64,000 nt of DNA from Labilibaculum sp041595635 (lineage in GTDB: Bacteria; Bacteroidota; Bacteroidia; Bacteroidales; Marinifilaceae), in the NCBI RefSeq assembly GCF_041595635.1, contig NZ_JBFHJW010000002.1, forward strand, positions 1-64,000, read 5' to 3'. Positions 60,801-64,000 of the stretch are shown one piece after another (position 1 is the stretch's first letter; each line of letters opens with the position of its first letter). The translations under genes and the position numbers were made by a program. A model generated the notes under the pieces. The model did not search any database. It was given only the letters and a program-made list of their open reading frames with translations, and was not told the origin of the DNA.

Positions 60801-60976
60801 TTTAGGATGGTTTCAGCATTTGCTCCCGGGTAGTTCGCTGTAATTTGAACTGTAGGAGGTGCAATTTCAGGAAACTGCTCTCTGGGTAAAGATGTGAGTC
60901 CAAGAACTCCCAAAATTACAATGAGAATGGATATTACAGTCGATAATACCGGCCGTTCAATAAATCTTCTTAACAT
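57824..60976 (-). CDS. HAE1-type RND efflux permease
   Basis: A 1050-residue inner-membrane proton-driven pump of the AcrB/MexB class. The N-terminus MLRRFIERPVLSTVISILIV, the TM4 proton relay GIVVDDAIVVVEAVHAKL (two adjacent Asp) and the TM10 lysine in LIGLLAKNAILIVEFALQRR are all present. The full duplicated porter and TM layout is intact. The substrate is unknown, but the class exports antibiotics, bile salts or dyes. It sits between the fusion protein and the outer-membrane component. Confidence 0.96.
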   Translation of the reverse strand: MLRRFIERPVLSTVISILIVILGVLGLTSLPREQFPEIAPPTVQITANYPGANAETILKSVVVPIEEAVNGVENMTYMSSTASNDGTATISVYFELGTNADIAAVNVQNRVATVNSKLPQQVTQSGVTTKKVQNSVLMFFSLFTENEDYDAIFVENYARINLIPMIKRINGVGDASVFGSKDYSMRIWLKPDKMAAYGITPQDVVNALNEQNLEASPGKFGANSDQSFEYVIRYKGKLSTKTEYDNIILRSEGNSSFLRLKDVAKIELGAFNYSTQNITNGHPSAAVAIYQTSGSNAQDIIREIQESLESAKKDFPKGIDYVIPFNTNDFLDASISKVLTTLIEAFLLVFLVVFLFLQDFRSTLIPAIAVPVAIVGTFFFLNLFGFSINMLTLFALVLAIGIVVDDAIVVVEAVHAKLDNGAKSAKKATISAMSEITGAIISITLVMSAVFIPVSFLKGPTGAFYQQFAITLAVAIVISAINALTLSPALCALLLKPHNPSEEHKKGLANRFYTSFNTGFDAITERYTNSVRFLIRKKWLSGLILVVFIALAGWFFKTTPTGFIPNEDQGIIFCDITLPPGSTLDRTAKVAQKVEDVINQIDVVKEKMFVVGFSMLSGTNGGSKAFAVIKLKDWKERKEDHQKVKAIIGQLFGRTAGISEARILFFAPPTVRGFGNSDGFEMRLQDKSNGEFSDLMAKSGQFLGALNQRPEIKYAITSFNTGFPQYEMEVNVEKVKEAGISVSSLFSTLQGYYGSWYAADFNRFGKQYRVMIQAAPEDRETIESMNNVFIKNAQNELVSVSQFVNMKKVNGPDVVNRFNLFNSATINGNVNPGYSTGDAIKAIQEVAAQTLPSNYGYEFSGMTREEQKAGNQAILVFALSLIFVYFLLAAQYESYVLPFSIILSLPIGIFGAIFFVKLIGLENNIYFQVALIMLIGLLAKNAILIVEFALQRRRHGMELMQAAAEGAKARLRPILMTSFAFILGIVPLMLANGAGAVGNRSIGTGAVGGMLIGTLFGIFIIPAFFVIFQSIQEKITGAPKLIDNESDIAE

Positions 60977-61013
60977 GTATATTCTTGTTAATTAATCAAT
61001 TAGTAAATTGTGA

Positions 61014-62171
61014 TTATTTTTTAGAAAAGGCTGCGTTTCCTTCTGGACTGTGCTTTTGATTCATAGGTTGAATAAGCATTCCTTCACGTAGTTTTATTAA
61101 TCCATCGGTAACAAAGGTTTCTCCTTCGTTTAAGCCATTTTGAACAATGAATTTTTCATCGATAGAAGTGCTAATTGAGACTTCTTTAGCCTGAACCTTA
61201 TTTTCTTTGTTAACCAGATATACAAATTTCTTTCCTTGCATTTCATAGGTAGCTTTTTGAGGAACCATGATGATATTATTTTCGATAGAAGGCATTTTTA
61301 CTTTACCACTACTACCACTTCTTAATAGGTTGGCAGGATTAGGAAAGATAGCGCGATAGCTAATACTTCCGGTTCTTGGATTCACCATTCCGTTAATCGT
61401 TTCAATTTTTCCTTTATGATCGTAGGTAGATCCATCGGCAAGAATTAATTCAACTTCGGGTAATTCCTTAATTTTGCTGGCAATACTATTCCCGTTTAAT
61501 TGTCGATTGAATTGAAGCAATTGCTTCTCGTTTAAAGTAAAGTAGGCATATACATTACTGATATTGGAAACAGTTGTTAAAGGCTGAGCTTCCGAACGAC
61601 CCACTAAACTTCCTATTCTGTATGGAATGCTTCCAATAATACCATCTACCGGACTTTTTATAAAAGTATAGTCTAAATTTTCTTTTGCATTCATATAATT
61701 AGCTTGCGATGCAATTAACTGAGCTTTAGCCGCATTCAAGCTACTTTCTGCAGTTTGTAATTGAACAGCACTAATAATATTTTTCTGAACGAGTGGTGTA
61801 ATTTTGTCAACTTCTACCTGAGCAGATACAAGCTGAGCTTTTGCAACTTCGATATTTGCTTTTGCAGCGTTAACCTGCTGATTTAGAGTTTGAGAACTTA
61901 GTTTAAATAACATTTGTCCTTTCTTAACTTCAGCACCTTCGTCAATGTAAATCTTATCTACAAAACCATCAACTTTGGCGCGAATCTCGATGTTTTGTTC
62001 CCCTTCTATATTAGCAGCATATTCGTTGTATACTGTAACATTCGACTTCGTTGCAGATTCTACAGGGAAAGGCATTGGACCTTGCGCTGCTTGCTGATGT
62101 TGTGAATTATTGCAAGAAGATAATGCGAGTATGCTAAGTATCATACTTGCTAAAATGAAATTTCTTTTCAT
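61014..62171 (-). CDS. RND efflux membrane fusion lipoprotein (AcrA-like)
   Basis: 385 residues from the ATG at 62171; the longer frame up to 62303 overlaps the regulator and lacks any signal sequence before this point, so it was trimmed. Lipoprotein signal MKRNFILASMILSILALSSC. Lipoyl half motifs (IEIRAKVDGFVDKIYIDEGA; YTFIKSPVDGIIGSIPYRIG) flank an Ala-rich coiled-coil hairpin. The beta-barrel and membrane-proximal domains follow. Couples permease to outer-membrane channel. About 113 bases after the regulator gene. Confidence 0.93.
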   Translation of the reverse strand: MKRNFILASMILSILALSSCNNSQHQQAAQGPMPFPVESATKSNVTVYNEYAANIEGEQNIEIRAKVDGFVDKIYIDEGAEVKKGQMLFKLSSQTLNQQVNAAKANIEVAKAQLVSAQVEVDKITPLVQKNIISAVQLQTAESSLNAAKAQLIASQANYMNAKENLDYTFIKSPVDGIIGSIPYRIGSLVGRSEAQPLTTVSNISNVYAYFTLNEKQLLQFNRQLNGNSIASKIKELPEVELILADGSTYDHKGKIETINGMVNPRTGSISYRAIFPNPANLLRSGSSGKVKMPSIENNIIMVPQKATYEMQGKKFVYLVNKENKVQAKEVSISTSIDEKFIVQNGLNEGETFVTDGLIKLREGMLIQPMNQKHSPEGNAAFSKK

Positions 62172-62284
62172 GATCAAAATAAATGTATTTATTATTGTGT
62201 ATAGTTTTTTTAGTTTATAACAAACAAATATTTGTGTGTTTGAATATTCTGCTTTGCTGCAAGAATTAGTATAGCTTGCTTTTT

Positions 62285-62821
62285 TTAAGGAACAAGTGAA
62301 CATTTCCCTTTTATCTCATCGCGAAGCTGTTCTAAAATTGAGACTGTATTTGATAAATAATCTAAATAGGGATTCTCCTGATTACCTTCATATTGTTCTT
62401 CCTTTTCATTCGTAAGTTCATGGGTTAACTTCTGATGATCCAATATTTGCGTAACCAAGGTATGCTCTGTTTTGTAATCTGTAATTTTCTCTTCTATTCG
62501 AGCCAAAAATCCACTCGGAGATAAGGTATAGTACTTCTTACGATCGCCAGGTTTGGTGTGATATACAATCATATTCGATTTAGTGAGATTTTGCAGATTG
62601 GTCGAGATTGTACTTTTACTCGCGCTTAAAAAATGAACTAAATCGTCAAATGTCACTCCTTTTTCTTTATTCATGAAAAGAGTCGCGAATATTCTACCAC
62701 CAATAGGAGAAAGATTTTCCTGCTTCTCCATAAATAGGCCAAATCGTTCTACCAATATTTTTTTTTGTTCTTCTAATTGAGTCAGATTCATCATTTCCAT
62801 AAATTTTTCCGCAACAAACAT
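62285..62821 (-). CDS. GbsR/MarR-like transcriptional regulator of the efflux operon
   Basis: A 178-residue winged-helix regulator. The wHTH is GVTFDDLVHFLSASKSTIST followed by NLTKSNMIVYHTKPGDRKKYY, with the GbsR-type leading region LSPIGGRIFATLFM. A C-terminal helical part forms the dimer and perhaps the ligand pocket. It is first in the operon regulator-fusion protein-permease-channel. A perfect 24-bp palindrome sits four bases before its ATG, so it very probably represses its own operon. The inducer is unknown. Confidence 0.9.
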   Translation of the reverse strand: MFVAEKFMEMMNLTQLEEQKKILVERFGLFMEKQENLSPIGGRIFATLFMNKEKGVTFDDLVHFLSASKSTISTNLQNLTKSNMIVYHTKPGDRKKYYTLSPSGFLARIEEKITDYKTEHTLVTQILDHQKLTHELTNEKEEQYEGNQENPYLDYLSNTVSILEQLRDEIKGKCSLVP

Positions 62822-62825
62822 ACGA

Positions 62826-62849
62826 TTAGTTCGGTTTAAACCGAACTAA
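62826..62849. promoter_or_regulatory. Perfect palindromic operator upstream of the efflux regulator
   Basis: TTAGTTCGGTTT and AAACCGAACTAA form a perfect 24-bp inverted repeat. On the minus strand it overlaps a -7-like TAGTTCGG, with TTTG (62869-62866) 17 bases upstream as the -33 element. Binding by the regulator would therefore block the promoter. A related sequence was not found elsewhere in the window. Confidence 0.85.
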
Positions 62850-62924
62850 AAAATGTTAAAAATTGCAAACTTTTTTGTGCAAACGATAGAGGAGGGAAGT
62901 TTCTAAACTAAATGGACTAAAGTC

Positions 62925-63653
62925 TTATTTTTTAAGAAATTTATTGATAAGATCCATGAATGATTGTCGATACATTTGACCGATAGGAATTTTTTGATTG
63001 TCAATTTCAACCTGATTGCCTTCGATAGAATCAATTCGTTTTAAAGAAATAATGAAAGATCGATGAACTCGGATGAATTGATCTTGAGGTAGTAATTCTT
63101 CCATTTTTTTAACGGTTAGCTTACTTACTAAGGTTTTAGTTTCAGTATGCATTTTAATGTAGTCGCCCAAGCCTTCTATGTATTTAATATCCTCAAAGTT
63201 GAGCTTAATTGTTTTTTTATCAGATTTAATAAAAATAAAGTTTTCGGTAGTTTTATTTTCTTCTCCAGGAAGGGCAGCAGGCGTTTTATCAGTTATTTGT
63301 AATTTTTCTTCAATTTTTGAAATTGCTTTAATAAAACGAGGGAAAGGAATGGGTTTGTGAAGGTAATCAATTACATCAAGATCGTAAGCATCAACTGCAT
63401 ATTCACGATAAGCTGTTGTAATAACCACTATGGGTGGATTTTTTAGGTTTTCCAAAAAATTTAATCCACTAAGCTTAGGCATGTTAATATCCAGAAACAT
63501 CGCATCAATAGAATGGCTTCCGAGCACTTCCATGGCTTCCAGAGCATTTTTGCACGATTTCACTAAATTAATATGAGGCAAATCCTGAATGTATTTCTCA
63601 AGAACTTTTCTAGCGTGAATTTCATCGTCTACAATTATGCAATTTATTTTCAT
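62925..63653 (-). CDS. LytTR-family response regulator
   Basis: A 242-residue protein. Receiver domain: acidic pocket IIVDDEIHARKVLEKYI, phosphoacceptor Asp in AMFLDINMPKLSGLNFL, switch Thr in VVITTAYREYAVDAYDL, and Lys in DYLHKPIPFPRF. C-terminal LytTR DNA-binding domain: FIFIKSDKKTIKLNFEDIKY and QFIRVHRSFIISLKRIDSIE. Its start overlaps the kinase stop by four bases. About 100 bases separate it from the efflux regulator, which has its own promoter. Targets are unknown. Confidence 0.94.
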   Translation of the reverse strand: MKINCIIVDDEIHARKVLEKYIQDLPHINLVKSCKNALEAMEVLGSHSIDAMFLDINMPKLSGLNFLENLKNPPIVVITTAYREYAVDAYDLDVIDYLHKPIPFPRFIKAISKIEEKLQITDKTPAALPGEENKTTENFIFIKSDKKTIKLNFEDIKYIEGLGDYIKMHTETKTLVSKLTVKKMEELLPQDQFIRVHRSFIISLKRIDSIEGNQVEIDNQKIPIGQMYRQSFMDLINKFLKK

Positions 63654-64000
63654 ACGGACAGACTTAGTTGTGTTGTGTACTGATTTTCGGTTTGAGTGAT
63701 TCTAAAGGTATGCTGTTTTGGAAACAACAGTTGCAAACGCTTTTTCACATTTTCAATACCCAAACCATTGTGTTTACTATTCATGTATTTTTCCGATACA
63801 GGATCCAAAGGATTATTAATTTCCATTTCTATTGAATGTTCCGCTATTTTCATGCTAATTCGGATTTCTGATGTTTCTTGTTTTTCAGAAATTCCATGTT
63901 TAAATGCATTCTCTATTAAGGGAATAAATAGAAGAGGCGGAATTTTATGTCCTGGATCTTCTCCTTTTATCTGCAAATTAATTTTCGCTACATCTTCTAC
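63650..64000 (-). CDS. LytS-type sensor histidine kinase (5' part outside window)
   Basis: Only the C-terminal ATPase domain is in the window; the frame stays open to base 64000. The N box is PLLFIPLIENAFKHGI, and GLGIENVKKRLQLLFP is the G2-like segment, both typical of the His_kinase/HATPase pair of LytS/YehU sensors. The sensing and membrane parts lie beyond the window. Translationally coupled to the LytTR regulator, so the two form a cognate pair. Confidence 0.9.
   Translation of the reverse strand, partial: VEDVAKINLQIKGEDPGHKIPPLLFIPLIENAFKHGISEKQETSEIRISMKIAEHSIEMEINNPLDPVSEKYMNSKHNGLGIENVKKRLQLLFPKQHTFRITQTENQYTTQLSLSV

Noticed and set aside
62172..62303. 44-codon N-terminal extension of the membrane fusion protein
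   Set aside because: It overlaps the regulator gene, and the lipoprotein signal starts at the ATG at 62171, so the extension is not used.
1..64000. CRISPR arrays, rRNA genes or insertion sequences
   Set aside because: No regularly spaced short repeats, no rRNA signatures and no transposase ORFs were seen in the window.

Overview
The window comes from a Bacteroidota chromosome, most likely a marine member of the Bacteroidales (Marinifilaceae-like; the family is an inference). Supporting signs are a type IX secretion cargo with a gliding-motility-type C-terminal domain and a PorP/SprF partner, two Reg_prop/Y_Y_Y sensors, a curlin-repeat protein, the succinyl/acetyl arginine cluster order typical of the phylum, weak Shine-Dalgarno sequences, and repeated -7 promoter elements of the form TAnnTTTG.

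Layout. Bases 1-5594 are the right end of an integrative mobilizable element. It carries a MobC-like protein (cut by the window edge), a MOBP-type relaxase, a tripartite hipB-hipS-hipT toxin-antitoxin cargo with its own operator array, an excisionase-like protein, a tyrosine integrase and a four-HTH zinc protein. It abuts the 3' end of mnmE, the proposed attachment site. Bases 5577-18695 hold housekeeping and hypothetical genes: mnmE, tRNA-Leu(UAG), a nitronate monooxygenase-like gene, an orphan curlin, and gltBD.

Bases 18700-31322 are an arginine/carbamoyl-phosphate operon (N-acyltransferase, argG, argC, argD, argB, argE, argH, carA, carB). Its 5' leader of about 630 nt is the most striking object here. 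After a TAnnTTTG promoter it holds four consecutive small ORFs rich in arginine codons, each associated with a hairpin plus U-run: an apparent series of four ribosome-mediated attenuators. A second leader peptide, ending with eight Cys codons in its last ten, precedes cysE-cysK at 48.8-49.0 kb. A 28-residue ORF sits two bases before cbiA.

Bases 33081-46871 are a probable six-gene operon: a large repeat-containing T9SS cargo, a PorP/SprF-like protein, a PorE-like propeller/PKD/OmpA-like protein, an unknown exported protein, and two paralogous Reg_prop sensors, one ending in a histidine kinase and the other in a SpoIIE/PP2C phosphatase. After cysEK come an LMW phosphatase-fructosamine kinase pair (protein deglycation), cbiA, a secreted DUF3108/TapB-like protein, a CAP lipoprotein, the rpsF-rpsR-rplI operon, a DUF2007-Usp fusion, an RND efflux operon with a GbsR/MarR-like regulator and a perfect 24-bp operator, and a LytTR response regulator with the end of its histidine kinase at the right edge.

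All calls rest on reading the sequence and on knowledge of the families. No database search or folding calculation was run.
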